DNA of 64,000 nt from Pelargonium nanum (GCA_036897485.1 JAYMTF010000030.1:1-64000), one strand, 5' to 3'. Positions 1 to 11,771 are shown, counted from the stretch's first letter. Made by a program: numbers and translations. The notes: generated from the letters alone by a model not told the origin.

Positions 1-1592
1 TAATAATACTCGTTTATATTCAGAATTCTATGGTCTCTTCGTCGGTCAAAGGATCATCCAATAACTCAGAAATCTGAATCCAGGTAATTTTCTCCATCAA
101 TTTTCGATTCCCTTTTGCGGCTTTCTCTGCAACTTCTCTTCATTGAGTAATCTATTTTAATTTCCTCCGAACAGTACCAAAATCACACTTCTTCTTCACT
201 CCAAACCTAATTTTGGTCCTTTTCCTTCTTTGACTTGCTCATTTGGGTACTGTTTAAACACGTCGATTTAACATGTTCAGTCTGAATTTTATTCAATTTG
301 TCGCTGTCATTGTATTTAGTGATGAGAAATTAGATAATTGGACAAATTCACAGGAGCCGGCAATGACTTTTTCGAAACCCTTTCTTGTTCCTTGTTGTTA
401 CGATCTAAATTTTATTAGCAGCTGTTTCTGGTTGTTTCATGATGTTGACGGATAGCTGTTTTGATTCTTGACAGTTTTTGGTGTATGAAATTGTAGCCTG
501 TGTCGTGGTTCTTGAGGTTTATCCTCAAATTATCTGTTGATTTGCTTAATATTTTTATTGGTTCAGTATTGTAAAGATTCTTTTTATACCGTGCAGCTTC
601 TTAGAGTTTTAACCAGTACAGAACATATTAGGTATTTATCTTGTTGACTTGTCAATAATGGTTGGATAAATCAATACATGTAGCTAGCTATCAATTAATA
701 AATATCTTAGAAAAGTAGTATATGTCGTGTAGTTCTCTGAGCCAACTGGTGAGGGTGTATATAACGTCAACGGTGTTTGTCATTCATATCTTCTTCGCAA
801 ACATATTTTTTACTTCCTTTGTCCTGCTCCTGCCTTTCTGTTTGTTGTTCAATTGTAAGTCCCTTTCTCTCTATACTCTTGTTATGAGATTTGGTTGCCT
901 ATTAAATGTATTATGAATTCAGCTCTCTTAAATTTATGCATGAATGGGATGACTTTGATTACTGCAAAGAGTTTTGTTAGATCGAAACTTTATCATATCT
1001 ATTGAAGTTGTTGTTGTTGTTCAGTAGCATGCTTGTTTTGGTATGGAAAAGTTATTTTCTTTGAGACTTCATCCCAATCAATCGTGCTAATTTCTCTCTT
1101 TTTTCCTATACCCATGACAATTGGGACTCCATATTTGATGTGTTTGCTTCCTGGTTTATGCTTGAGATATTCTATTATAGGAAGAAGATATAGTGATCCC
1201 TTGTTTGATTTCCCTTTTGTAATTTCTTTTTTACTTTTTACATATGCATATGGAGGTAATAACAATTTATGTGGATTAGTATGACATATTGTGCTCTTCA
1301 GTGAAAGTGTTACAACAATATACATATGGTCATCATCATTCAATAACATATTTCTATATGCTGAACTCTTTTCTGATCTTTATGAAAGGCGTATCTGTTG
1401 GAATTTTTCTTCTTTTTCTAGCCAATTCTTTCAATTGTTCATCATCACCAGTAGTAAGCTGGGCCTCTGTTTTAACTAAAATTTCATTGATGTACTGACT
1501 CGATAATGCTGTTATGTCCTGTCATTACACCAGCCAGTTTTAACAAATAATAATTCTTCTATATCTTTGTAGATATTAGGGGTGAAGATAAC
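1..1592 (+). other. 5' leader and long leader intron of the HIR gene
   Basis: The first 82 bases end at a good donor (CCAG then GTAATTT) and look like a leader exon. A consistent acceptor (TTTGTAG) lies at 1570-1572, 20 bases before the HIR start codon. The roughly 1.5-kb interval between them is T-rich, has only short chance ORFs and reads as a 5'-UTR intron. The promoter would lie outside the window. This is inferred from splice consensus only. Confidence 0.45.
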
Positions 1593-3255
1593 ATGGGGAA
1601 TCTTTTCTGCTGTGTACAAGTTGACCAATCCAATGTAGCTATCAAGGAGAGATTTGGCAAGTTTGTGGAGGTTCTTGAGCCAGGATGCCACTGCTTGCCT
1701 TGGTTCCTTGGACATCAGCTTGCCGGTCATCTCTCTCTTAGGTTACAGCAATTGGATGTGAAATGTGAGACCAAGACAAAGGTTTGTCCACTTATTGTAG
1801 TTGATGCCCCTGCTTTACTGTGAATTACTGATTATTTCATAAATTCAAATTCCAATAAACTTATTTTTTTAGTCGTTTTGGAAAGTTCAAAGAAATAACT
1901 TAGTTACATCCATTTTCATCTTGTTGTATGTTTTTTATGCGGAAAGTACTTTTGCAAAATAGATATGGAGTATTTCTTCTTCGAATCTTCATTGCCTAAC
2001 TTGTAACTTGTTATCTATTATATCTACAAATTAAATGGTCTATTGTTATTTTGCCTGTAGGACAATGTATTTGTCAACGTTGTTGCATCAATTCAATACC
2101 GTGCTCTGGCAGACAAGGCAAATGATGCTTTCTACAAACTCAGCAACACAAGAAGTCAGATCCAGGCTTATGTTTTTGATGGTATAAAACTGTGATTTAT
2201 GTCAAGGCATGAAATACACATGATTAAAATATTATGCCTATTCTATTTTGATGGTTCATTTTTCTTCTCACTAGAATTATGAGCTTAATTGTGTTTCGGT
2301 TTCCCATTCAGTGATCAGAGCAAGTGTTCCAAAGCTCAATTTGGATGATGCTTTTGAGCAGAAAAACGAAATCGCCAAGGCTGTGGAAGATGAACTTGAA
2401 AAGGTATCTAAACTCTTAGTTGTAATTACATCACATTTAAGGAATCTAAGTTCAACTTGATTGTGACACTGTTGATTTTCCTTAATCTTGTAGGCCATGT
2501 CTGCTTATGGGTATGAGATTGTACAAACACTCATTGTTGATATAGAACCAGATGAGCATGTGAAGCGAGCAATGAATGAAATAAATGCTGGTATAGTTAT
2601 TACTTAACTGATATAATTATCAATCTTTTTAAATATAATCTTTTGCTTAGAGCGGGACCGACTTTCAAGGAAGGTGAATTTTGTTTGAATGAACATTTTT
2701 AGATTTCATGATAATACATCTTTCTAACTGAATTTGGCGTACTTTGGAGTGAGATGCTGTAATCTCTCTCGATTTATTCGGTATCATTTGAAGGTTGAAG
2801 CTTATCAACTTATATAACAGCTGACTGTGGGTGGTTCTTTATTTCTTTTATTTTAATTATTGGAAGTGTACATTTTCTGAAAAGTGGATACTATTTCAGC
2901 TGCAAGACTGAGGATGGCAGCTAATGAGAAAGCTGAGGCTGAGAAAATTCTACAAATTAAGCGAGCTGAGGGTGAGGCCGAGTCCAAGTATCTGTCTGGG
3001 CTGGGTATTGCCCGCCAGCGTCAGGCTATTGTGGATGGCCTGAGGGACAGCGTTTTGGGCTTCTCCGTCAATGTGCCCGGGACCACTGCAAAGGATGTAA
3101 TGGACATGGTCCTTGTAACTCAGTATTTTGATACCATGAAGGAAATCGGTGCTTCATCTAAATCGTCGGCTGTGTTTATCCCCCATGGACCTGGTGCTGT
3201 GCGTGATGTGGCTAGTCAGATACGCGATGGACTTCTTCAAGGCAACGCTCATTAG
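1593..3255 (+). CDS. HIR: Hypersensitive-induced reaction (HIR) protein, SPFH/band 7 family
   Basis: Five coding exons (1593-1781, 2061-2181, 2312-2403, 2494-2590, 2900-3255) give a 284-aa protein, the usual HIR length. The N-terminus [12 protein letters not shown] carries the family's N-myristoylation glycine and acylatable cysteine pair, which fits plasma-membrane microdomain attachment. The body is an SPFH/prohibitin domain: [14 protein letters not shown] near residue 70, then the coiled-coil segment [20 protein letters not shown] near 175, then a C-terminal oligomerisation region. Known HIR proteins form membrane oligomers that associate with NB-LRR immune receptors and influence hypersensitive cell death. 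All introns are GT-AG and the frame closes exactly. The closest Arabidopsis member cannot be fixed by eye. Confidence 0.93.
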
Positions 3256-4060
3256 CGTTAAGGTGTTATCGAGCTTCTTTGGTATTTCTGTTGAAACAAT
3301 GGTGGTATACGTATTTTATCTTTGTATGTGAGGAGTTTCAGCTCACAGCACATTCATGGCTGCTACTGTAAATAGAAGTTTCATAGTTTGTTATTTGATT
3401 ACATGAAGTATATGTTTTCTCTAAATTTTGAGGTTTACTCATGTTTAGACCTTTTTGTTTTAAACAGTCTTGTGAATACTGCAGTAACATGTAGTATATA
3501 AAAATATAAATGTGCTTGTTTTTGTTAATTGTGTAGATACTATTCTATTAAGCTCATGGTACATGCTCTATCATAGCCATTCCCTTCAATACACTTCGTA
3601 TGTTACACATTTATGTTTAAAATTTCATTCAAGCATAAACTTAAATGATCATTTCTTACTTAGGTTGAAAAGACAATTAAACCTAAAGAAATAGCTGAAA
3701 TGATTTCTCCTTAAAAACGGATTTTCAGCTATTCTTACTTGAAAAAATAGATGAAAATGGTGCAATGAGCGTTCCATTCCATTCTTGCGTGTCCAACATA
3801 ACTTTAACTTACTCTATTTTTTATTAATTAGCAAAATGTTAAGATACATTGCACGACATGATTATGTACGTTTTTTCAACAAATATATTTTCCGATATAA
3901 ACGGAAAGCTACACATCAATCTAATTACAAAAAGAGATACAATTTTGCTCTCTTACTTATTTGTACATATTTAAAGCATTTTCAGTTCAAATGTGAAGAG
4001 TAATGAATCTTGAAGAATAGAGGTGATGGGTGATCACTCACAAAGACGTATCCAGAATAT
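3256..4060. other. Intergenic spacer between HIR and the lysine-rich gene
   Basis: This holds the HIR 3' UTR (roughly to 3430) and then AT-rich spacer. The only structure I see is a short hairpin near 3690-3735, where AATAGCTGAAAT is followed after about 20 bases by its near complement ATTTTCAGCTATT. No gene is supported. Confidence 0.4.
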
Positions 4061-4369
4061 TTACTCAGTGGGGGCAGCGGCGGCGGCTTGTTCGGCTTCA
4101 CTAATTAGTTTCACCAATTCTTCTCTCTTTGTTTTCATTTCTTCCATCTTGGCATCCAACTTCTCAAGCTTTAGCTTTAGTTTGGCAGGATCCTTCTTAT
4201 CCTCAGGATTCTTGACTTTCTTTTCTTTATCTTTCTCCTTATTCTTCTTGTCTTTTTTCTTCTCTCCTCCCTCTTCTCCATCTTTTTCATCCTTGTCTTT
4301 CTTCTCTTTCTTTTCCTTCTTTTCCTTCTTTTCCTCTTTGTGTTTATCTCCCTCTTCTGTCTCTCCCAT
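4061..4369 (-). CDS. Small lysine/glutamate-rich charged protein
   Basis: A 102-aa single-exon ORF starts at MGETEEGDK. Residues 10-60 are almost entirely K, E and D, with tandem KKEKKEKK-type runs. Residues 62-92 form a predicted coiled coil with regular Leu/Met/Ile spacing (KLKLEKLDAKMEEMK), and the tail is alanine-rich, ending AAAAAPTE. I chose this ATG because a plausible 5'-UTR acceptor lies about 40 bases upstream (TTTTCAG near 4412) with a matching donor at 4720. Such proteins are probably disordered and may be nuclear or nucleolar, but no function can be assigned. Low complexity makes homology weak evidence. The open frame and splice-like leader argue that it is real. Confidence 0.55.
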   Translation of the reverse strand: MGETEEGDKHKEEKKEKKEKKEKKDKDEKDGEEGGEKKKDKKNKEKDKEKKVKNPEDKKDPAKLKLKLEKLDAKMEEMKTKREELVKLISEAEQAAAAAPTE

Positions 4370-6256
4370 GTTGATCGCTTTCTTGAGGTTTTTGTGAGTT
4401 AATTTTCTCTGAAAATGGGACCCAAACAATTCTTGATTACATGATACGCTATGAAACCCCATGCACATGCATGCTACGTATATGAAATGTCACCTAATAA
4501 GTTTAAAACAATTAAGCAAATATGTATCTAAAAAGTTTCTTCTGATTGTGCTGCAATTAATTGTTCCAAAACATGCTGGATATTGATATATATTCTTATA
4601 TATTATTAACAACAACCACAAGCTAGCAAGAACTAAAACAAATGAAGAAATTAAAAAAGAACTCTGATCCAATATTCAGGAATGTTAAGAAACACATAGG
4701 TTTAAGAGGAAATCACAAACCTGAAGCAAGTGTCAAAACTTGTTGATGTTGTATTAATCAAAATTAATTTGAGTCTCTTATGTAATATAATGCAATATAT
4801 TTCCAGAAGACAATGTTGAAAACAAAAGGAGCTAAAGAATCTGATAGAATTGGTGGTTGAGGTAACATCTATTTCAGCGAGAAATGTGATTAACCAACAC
4901 TTCACTAACTGCATCTCTCCGGTTTTTAATGAATTAATGGAAGGAGGTCAAATTTTTACGCCAACCCACAATAATCCTAACACAAAACTTTGGTAAAAGA
5001 CAAACATAGTTCTTAAAATTTCGTTTTGACCCAATTTGATCTGTGAACTTCGTGTTTCGACCCAATTTGGTCATTGCATCTAGGCGGGTTTTTAATGAAT
5101 TAATGAAAAGAGATCATTTTTTTTTCGCCAAGCCACAATAATCACATACACAAGCTATACACAAATACAACATTTTGCCTATGATTCCGTAACAATCGCA
5201 TACACAAGAAATGTGAACAAAATGATGTCTTAAATCTTAAGAAAAGAAAAAAACAAAAACAAAAATCCGTTTATATCATTATTTTGGGATATCCTCGGCA
5301 ATTTGACTACGTCCACACAACATAGCCGACAATAGTGATATTGATTGAAGAGAAAATTACATCATACCATACCGTATATGAAGATATTAAACTCAATTTT
5401 TCTCACTCTCGCTCAAAGCCTAACTTCAATTTTTAACTTCAATCAATGAAAGTTCTAATTGCTTCTTCAATTTCTCTCATAACTACTATCTTCCACTCAC
5501 TATCACTTATTGCTATAAATGAGATTGTCTAACAATTAGAGACCATGAGATGAGCTATCGTGTACAAGCCTTGCATGCATATCAATTAAAACAAGATAGT
5601 AGAAAATGACACACCAAGTTGGAAGACAATTAACCCTACATGCATTACTAAACCCTAATCAACAATCTCCCTCTCCCGCTCAAGAGAGATGTAACCTAAC
5701 TCCCTTTCTAAAGTCCATCTCGACTTTCTTGCAACAAAGATAAAGCTCTTTTTAGGAATAATCTTGCTCATCATCTCAGTTGCATTCTTCTTCGTCTGGA
5801 TTTTCTTGAGTTGCATTAGTTGCTTCTCAACCACCAATTACAACCAATGATATATGACGTTAATGTGTTTCGTCTGTGAACGGTACATGTGATAAGTATG
5901 CCCTATTATCTCTTTAGTTTTTGTCGATTCTAAAATATATAACCATGTTTTTGTTAGTATATGCAACAATGATGTGTTTGTTGAGTGTACAGGTGATTCA
6001 GGTGAAAACTATCTAATCGGATATTCTTTAATTATGATTGCACCCATGTAGGCATGAAATGTTAGAAAAAAAATTAACAAAGATACACAACCACTCACAT
6101 AAATAGAAAACAAAGTTAACAAACAAAGAAAGGAAGCAAAAATTGCCAAAATGGCTCTACCTCTAAACCCTCTCATCCTCTCATTCTAATCTCTATCCTT
6201 TATTTAAATTTGTTTGATACTAATTGTCATAAAAGAAAATCAAAAGGTGGGCAAAA
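4370..6256. other. Spacer with probable leader of the lysine-rich gene and repeat fragments
   Basis: The left part probably carries a 5'-UTR intron of the lysine-rich gene (about 4412-4720). The rest is AT-rich. It contains a partial tandem duplication (4921-5160, listed separately) and phrases such as GACCCAATTTGGTC that recur in MULE-like MITEs elsewhere in the window. No coding gene is supported. Confidence 0.4.
4921..5160. repeat. Imperfect tandem duplication, period about 166 bp
   Basis: The phrase GGTTTTTAATGAATTAATG occurs at 4921 and again at about 5087. Each is followed by matching sequence ending in CCACAATAATC, with scattered differences. The second copy is shorter. It lies upstream of the lysine-rich gene. 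Confidence 0.6.
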
Positions 6257-6925
6257 ATGAAAGCAAGCAATGCATCCAAATTGTTGTTCCTCTTAATTAG
6301 TTTAATGTTAATAATGGGGTTGGTGGAGGGTGGCATTGCTGTTTATGATGAGCATTGGAAAGAAAAAGCTCATAAAGCCAAGAAGAACATTGCTAAAGCT
6401 TACCAGCCAAACCCTGCAAAAGTTGCCAATAAATTGAACAAGAAAACACACAAGTGAGTACAAAATTTTATTTATTTTCTTCGTTCTAAAATTAGAGCAA
6501 AAAAAATCTCAAAACATAATTTATTGGTTCAGACTCTCACCCAATTAATCTATGTTAATGAGGTGATGTCACCTCATTAATTACCGCTCATATCCCACCC
6601 AATAAATTTGTGAGCACGGAGCGTCCGTCCGGATACATTTATTTTATATTTTGGCTGAGAGTCTCAGCCAATAAATCATTGTTGATATTCTGGGCACTCC
6701 TAAAATTACTACCCATACTCAACTCAATGAATTTGTAGGCGTGGAGCATCCGCCTCGGTCCATTTTTTATGTCTTGACTGAGAGTTTCAGCCAATAAAAT
6801 TATGTCTGAGATTTTGGAAACTCTTAAAATTAACCGCGATTGTTTCTTTTGTTGACATCACCAGAAGCGTAAAAGAATACAACAGGAGGAACTTGTACGA
6901 ACAAGGCTCGAAGATTAAGCCCTAG
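6257..6925 (+). CDS. Secreted peptide consisting only of a pectate-lyase N-terminal domain
   Basis: Two exons (6257-6453 and 6868-6925) give 84 aa. Residues 1-25 are a signal peptide (LLFLLISLMLIMGLVEG). The rest matches the layout of the Pec_lyase_N domain that precedes the catalytic domain in plant pectate lyases: VYDEHWKEKAHKAKKN, then AYQPNPAKVANKLNKK, then YNRRNL. The frame ends at GSKIKP, where full enzymes continue with a GPC/CWRC stretch and the parallel beta-helix. No catalytic domain follows in the next 1.7 kb. The exon 2 start was chosen at CAGAAG|CG because the more upstream AG leads straight into a stop codon. The mature product is a strongly basic peptide of about 59 aa, presumably apoplastic. 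Function unknown. It may be a truncated paralogue or a recruited peptide. Confidence 0.7.
6520..6800. mobile_element. MITE-like inverted-repeat element in the peptide gene intron, one half duplicated
   Basis: TTTATTGGTTCAGACTCTCA near 6520 is mirrored by TGAGAGTCTCAGCCAATAAA ending near 6675, giving a MITE-sized element of about 155 bp. A near-copy of the right half, with its terminal repeat, follows at a period of about 125 bp (6605 versus 6730). Inside is a palindrome near 6557, AATGAGGTGA-TG-TCACCTCATT. Superfamily not determined. Confidence 0.55.
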
Positions 6926-8707
6926 GCTTTGCTTTGGCCTCATTTAAGATCTCTACTTTGTGGCGACAAGCTGTATATAAACCCAATGAAGCTTTACCTC
7001 TCAGCCTCTTCAAAATATAATAGCAAAGTCTTTTTCTTTTTTCGAAAACTATGATAACTTCTATTTGTTTGTAATTTGTACACTAAATTGTACATTGTAT
7101 ATATAGAACTTTCTATCAAGATAGTGTTGTAGGTGCACTTTTGCATCTTGCTAGTTAATATTTCATGATGTATATTTATTTACAACTAGATGAAAATAAT
7201 CTTACATATTAACATCTTCAGTGTACTATTGAAATGAATTTATTCTATAATCAAGCAAGTTTAATTGATTATTAAAATGTTTTGACTTGGTCGATTTGAC
7301 AGCAAAATAAGTGTTTGTCGTCTTATCCACGAGTTAGGAGATCATTTTTAGTGTTGTTCTAAGTCTGATTATCGATCCACGTCTTTAAGGACATGGTGAT
7401 CATTAATGACAAATTCTTGGTGAGGCGGGAATCCATAAAGGTGACCTGGCGTAGCGAGTATTTTGGGCACCTTCTTAGGTGAGATAAGTGTTTGTGGAGC
7501 TCTTTGTGGGATCCTTGTATTTGGAAAAAAGATTCAGAGAAGCCTTTGAGGCTTCACGTTCGGAAAAGAGCTTCAAGAAAGATTTTGGGGGCGAATTCAG
7601 AGGACGACTTCAGAAAAACTTTTGGGGCTATAGAACTCGAGGAATTAAGCTTTTATGGTCCCTGAATTCATAGGAAAACTTTGGGGAAGCTTTTGGAGGT
7701 CCAGGGGAGCTTTTGGGGCTCCAAAACTCCAAGGAAGTCTTTGAGGTCCTGGATTTTAAGAGAGCTTCATGAAAGCTTTCAGAATTTTGGGGGAACTTTT
7801 GGGTTTTCGAGCTTTGGGGGATAGAGTTTTCATAGCTCCAGGAATCTAAGGAATCTTTCATAACCTCAAATTCGAAGGAGAGCTTGGAGGAAACTTTAGG
7901 TGCCTAGGGATATTTTGCGAAGGATGAACATACGGGCGAGGAACGTGTGTTTGGATGCTTTCAAAGTGCCAATGTCATGACATCAACATATAGGGCCGCG
8001 ACATTGGTCCTTCCCCATGAATATCACGATCAAACTCTCGGCCTACTAATAAACATCCCAATGGGGTATTCGGCTTAGGGTGATGACATTAGTTCTTCTC
8101 TACGAACATCTTGTTCTCCCACGAACATCCCGTTGAGGCTTTTGGCTTTTCTCGGTCGTAGCTTCGATCTTTCCCCCACGAACGTCTTCTTTTCCAGCGT
8201 ATATATTAATGGGTATTAGAACCAGGGCCACAGTATTCGGCCACAAACATCATTATTTTTTATGATTCTTTTAGTATTTTACCTAGATTTGCAAAGAGTA
8301 GGTGTAGGTCCTTTTGAAGCCATCATGTAACATACCTATAACTTGAGAACTATTCAGTTGAGTTTATGGTTAATCTTATGCTTGTAGCATTCATTCTTCT
8401 AATAGGGTATAAGCTTCAAACTTAAGTTCAACTAAATTATCACACAGACAAAATTTAACAATTCTCACTTAGTCTCATTTTCTCAACTACATTACCCACC
8501 GAATAGCATCAAAATCATGGAATTCACCTCTACATAACCTTAAATTTAAGTCATTTCATTACAAAGGAAAAAAAAAGGAAAAGAAAAACCAGCTCAAAAT
8601 CGCCTCTGGAGTGTTCATCATCCGCCAATACAAACACCAATAAGTCTCGCAAGTAGTTGCAAAGTGAATTTGGCAAATGCAAAACAGAGTGGACATCACG
8701 GGGCTTC
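6926..8707. other. Spacer between the peptide gene and the uncharacterised helical gene
   Basis: It contains the 3' UTR of the peptide gene, then AT-rich sequence, then a G-rich degenerate repeat tract (7480-7920, listed separately), then a stretch with recurring ACGAACATC phrases (about 7970-8260) that I cannot classify. No supported gene. Confidence 0.4.
7480..7920. repeat. Degenerate short-period repeat tract
   Basis: The plus strand repeats variants of GAGCTTTTGGGG and GGAAACTTTGGGG with irregular spacing of about 25-45 bp. It is purine-biased and unlike the AT-rich flanks. It encodes nothing convincing. It could be an old minisatellite or the internal repeat of an unrecognised element. 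Confidence 0.45.
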
Positions 8708-9898
8708 CTAGTTTGCATCTTTAACTTCAGTTTTCAGTTTCTCAGCTACACTGGCCACAGCACAACACAACTTCGCTTCCATGGCCAATGAACCAACACA
8801 CGCCGCTACTAAACCCAACTCCTCCTGAAACTCTGGACGCAACACCAATGAAGAATAGTTCTCATCCAACAGCAACCCCAGAAATTTCACAACATCTTCT
8901 AATTTTGGAACCCAATCACACTCGTTAAAACCCAACAAGTACGATCCTTGTGGACAAGGACCTGCTTCAGGAAACTTCTCGTACTTCCTCAACCACTTGC
9001 TCAGGTACTGTAGCAATCTTTTCATCTCTTTACCACTCAGTTTACCAATTGAAGAAGCTAATATCGCTTCATCAATATTTGGTGACGCCAGCAAATAATG
9101 CAAACAGAGCTCGGAAGATGTGAACCCGTCATGTGCAACCATTAGTAAAATTGAAGCCTCCTTCGCTATAAGGGATTGCTTCCTGGTGAGGTTCTTATCC
9201 ATTGCCTTCTCGATGGCTTGCAGTCCTTGACTCTCCCATTCCTTTTTGACAGGTAGCATAGCAGCATAAGCATCCGCAGGTGGGCAAAGAAAGTACTTCA
9301 AAATACAGAGTAATTCAGATGACCTCAGGTCGGAGGCATGCTTAATACAAAGACATAGCAAGTCAGACCGCCTCTTTTCCACAAGACTTGTAACGCAATT
9401 TGAATAGCAAGAATTCTTAACAAGCCCGTTAACAATTAGAACCTTTACCAACTCCCAAATTTCCAGACGAATACACACTTCCAAAACCAAACCAGCAACA
9501 TCCCGACCCATCTGGTACCCCACTTTCTCGATCAATAATCCAGTGTACTTATCATCAGCCGACCCTACATTTACGTGAGCTCCAATTCTCCCCCCAATTC
9601 TGTTTAGAAATTGATTCAACATCCGAATAAACTCATCCTTCCCAAAATCATTTGGATTCTTCATCTTTTGCTGAACCGTTTTCAAGAACTTATCCGCCAA
9701 GTCAATGACATCGGCATCAGTTTCTGAGATTTTCCATCCAGAAACATGGTGAACGAGCGAGGCCGGGTTAGGGTTTTCAACTGTGGGCTTCAAGCTGCGA
9801 ATAGTCTCATCTGGGTTTAGAATGATCGGAAAATCAGACTGAAAGGAAGCAAGTTCGGGATTGGCCGCGGCCTTAGTGATGACTTCGAGCAAAGTCAT
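8708..9898 (-). CDS. Conserved uncharacterised alpha-helical plant protein
   Basis: This is a single coding exon of 396 aa starting MTLLEVITKAAANPE. The chain looks all-helical and soluble, with no signal peptide or membrane segment. The most conserved-looking blocks are YQMGRDVAGLVLEVCIRL (about 131-150), EKRRSDLLCLCIKHASDL (about 176-195) and KEASILLMVAHDGFTSSE (about 253-272), which look like helical-repeat packing. I recall similar uncharacterised proteins in other dicots but no function. A 5'-UTR intron is likely: donor at 10219 (CCGCTG then GTTCGT on the minus strand), acceptor at 9909 (GGGCAG), one base-pair decade before the ATG. The upstream region 10220-10330 is the probable first exon and promoter. 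Confidence 0.88.
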   Translation of the reverse strand: MTLLEVITKAAANPELASFQSDFPIILNPDETIRSLKPTVENPNPASLVHHVSGWKISETDADVIDLADKFLKTVQQKMKNPNDFGKDEFIRMLNQFLNRIGGRIGAHVNVGSADDKYTGLLIEKVGYQMGRDVAGLVLEVCIRLEIWELVKVLIVNGLVKNSCYSNCVTSLVEKRRSDLLCLCIKHASDLRSSELLCILKYFLCPPADAYAAMLPVKKEWESQGLQAIEKAMDKNLTRKQSLIAKEASILLMVAHDGFTSSELCLHYLLASPNIDEAILASSIGKLSGKEMKRLLQYLSKWLRKYEKFPEAGPCPQGSYLLGFNECDWVPKLEDVVKFLGLLLDENYSSLVLRPEFQEELGLVAACVGSLAMEAKLCCAVASVAEKLKTEVKDAN

Positions 9899-10219
9899 GA
9901 CTCAAATTCTGCCCACCAAATATCACAGAACAACCTAAGAACAAAATCCAAACAAGAATCAAACAAAAACCCTAGTTTTCAAACATTTTCCTGTAACTCT
10001 CCAACAAAACGATAAATTCAGAGAAATCTGAGCCAAGATAACTGAAAGTTGCAAACTTTCCCAAAGCCCACAACCATAAATATTCCAATTCAACAAAACA
10101 TAACAAAAAAAAATTGCAGATTAATTAGAAAGCCGCAACAAAATATAGGTTTGAAGAAGCGAATCGGAAGGAAAGATAGAGGAAAATAAAATAGAGAGTG
10201 TAGAAAAGGGATTACGAAC

Positions 10220-10630
10220 CAGCGGCGGCGGAGGAGAGGGACGGGAGTCAAGTGTTTTGCGGCGTAGCAGCTGCTCTCTGCAAACCAAAATCAGCTTTTG
10301 CTCTGCTCCAATTTTCTCTTCTAGGGCTTTAGAATCGTGAATTAGGGTTTAGGGTTTAGGGTATGTTTGGTTGTTGTGTTTCTAACATTAATTGTGCAAA
10401 TTATTTGTGGAGGACAAAATTGTAATTCAATGTAGAGGTTTTCTATTTTAAACCTGGCCAATAATTTAGAGCAATATGTGTTTTTTTAGTATTTATATAT
10501 CAGTAGTTCAATATGTTAAAATAGTTAAATGATTTCACACCCTTTGAACTTTTTTGTAATTTAGATTTGGCCATTACTCTTGTTTTTCATTGTTTTCAAC
10601 CCTAAGGTGACAATATTAATGTTATTATTG
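10220..10630. other. Promoter and first leader exon of the helical-protein gene, then AT-rich spacer
   Basis: The stretch 10220-10330 is less AT-rich and contains the probable leader exon (minus strand). Telobox-like AGGGTTTAGGG copies occur at 10345-10362, a motif often found near plant housekeeping-gene starts. Beyond that, nothing until the Copia fossil. Confidence 0.4.
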
Positions 10631-10639
10631 ATTATGGAA

Positions 10640-11500
10640 TATTTTATAGAAAAACGAAACATACAGTACGATAGACTATTGTGATGTCGACTATGCAAGC
10701 GATCATGACACACGATGATCAACTACGGATTACATATTCAACTTGGGCTCAAGAGCAGTTTCTCAGTGTAGCAAAAGACAACTAGCGATATCATTATCAA
10801 CTACTGAAGCTGAATATCGTGCAACAACTATGGCCGATCAAGAATGCACATGGCTAATACAACTCATGAAAGATTTGCAACAGCCCATCAAATATTGTGT
10901 ACAACTACATTGTGATAGACTGCAATTCAGCTATCCGAGAATCTAGTGTTTCATGCTATAACTAAACACGTGGAAGTACATTTCATTGTATCAAGAAAAA
11001 AAGTATTGCAATGGAGATTGGGATGATGAGTATTGGAATAGATGATCAAGTTGTAGACATATTTACAAAAATCTCATCACAAGCAAATTTATGAAATTCA
11101 GGAAGAAACTAGGGCCAATTAGCCGAAACAAGTCCAATAATAAAGTCGTTGAGGAAGAGTAATCATCACCGACCTTATAAAATACTTAATAGAAATTAAC
11201 TATTGAAATGTTTAGTAATGTTACATGAAGATGTGTGAGTAAAATAGTACGTGTCCTTTCAAGAATAGTTATGTCCTTTATAGGTATTTTTTCGCTATGA
11301 AAATTTGATGTAAGAATGTGATGAAAGGGTGTGTCTTTCAATGTACCCTTTGATGTATAGATGAAGTAGTATAAATAGGGAATCCTACTACCGTTTGTAC
11401 TAAGTCATTGAGTTAATTGTGAATAAAACGTCTACTTTTTTTGCAAGATTATAAATGTCTCGAAAGAGTTAAAGAGTGTTTTTGGAGAATCTTTTTCCAA
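10640..11500 (+). mobile_element. Fossil Ty1/Copia retrotransposon fragment (RNase H end plus LTR-like sequence)
   Basis: The translation contains the Copia RNase H signature ([17 protein letters not shown]), and recognisable downstream Copia text continues to about 11110. The following 380 bases look like LTR sequence, with a TATA-like box (GTATAAATAGGG near 11368). Only the 3' end of the element remains. It is clearly broken and looks old. It lies between the helical-protein gene and the P5CDH 3' end. Confidence 0.7.
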
Positions 11501-11771
11501 CAATATGCGCACACTATCTTTCAAAGTAGTTGCTAACTAAAATGAAGTGCTAGAATTATCCAATAGTTGTTATGATGATTTGATGCTGTGTGAATAAACT
11601 TATAAAAGGAAGAGGACACAAAGATAAGATATTAGGCCTTGAATTATAAAATTTATTTGATGTCTTGGGGAAGGAAAATGCCTAGATGTGTAAACACAAC
11701 ACAAAATTCCTTCAAATTATTCAAACAAATGAGAACAGCTGATTGAATATTCCATCCATGTTAGCCTCTTC

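Noticed and set aside
4023-4397. Phenylalanine/serine-rich ORF on the plus strand
   Set aside because: It is the antisense of the AAG/GAA-rich lysine-rich gene.
8708-9898. FRIGIDA-like protein
   Set aside because: Helical content and size are superficially similar, but I could not match the characteristic FRIGIDA-domain motifs.
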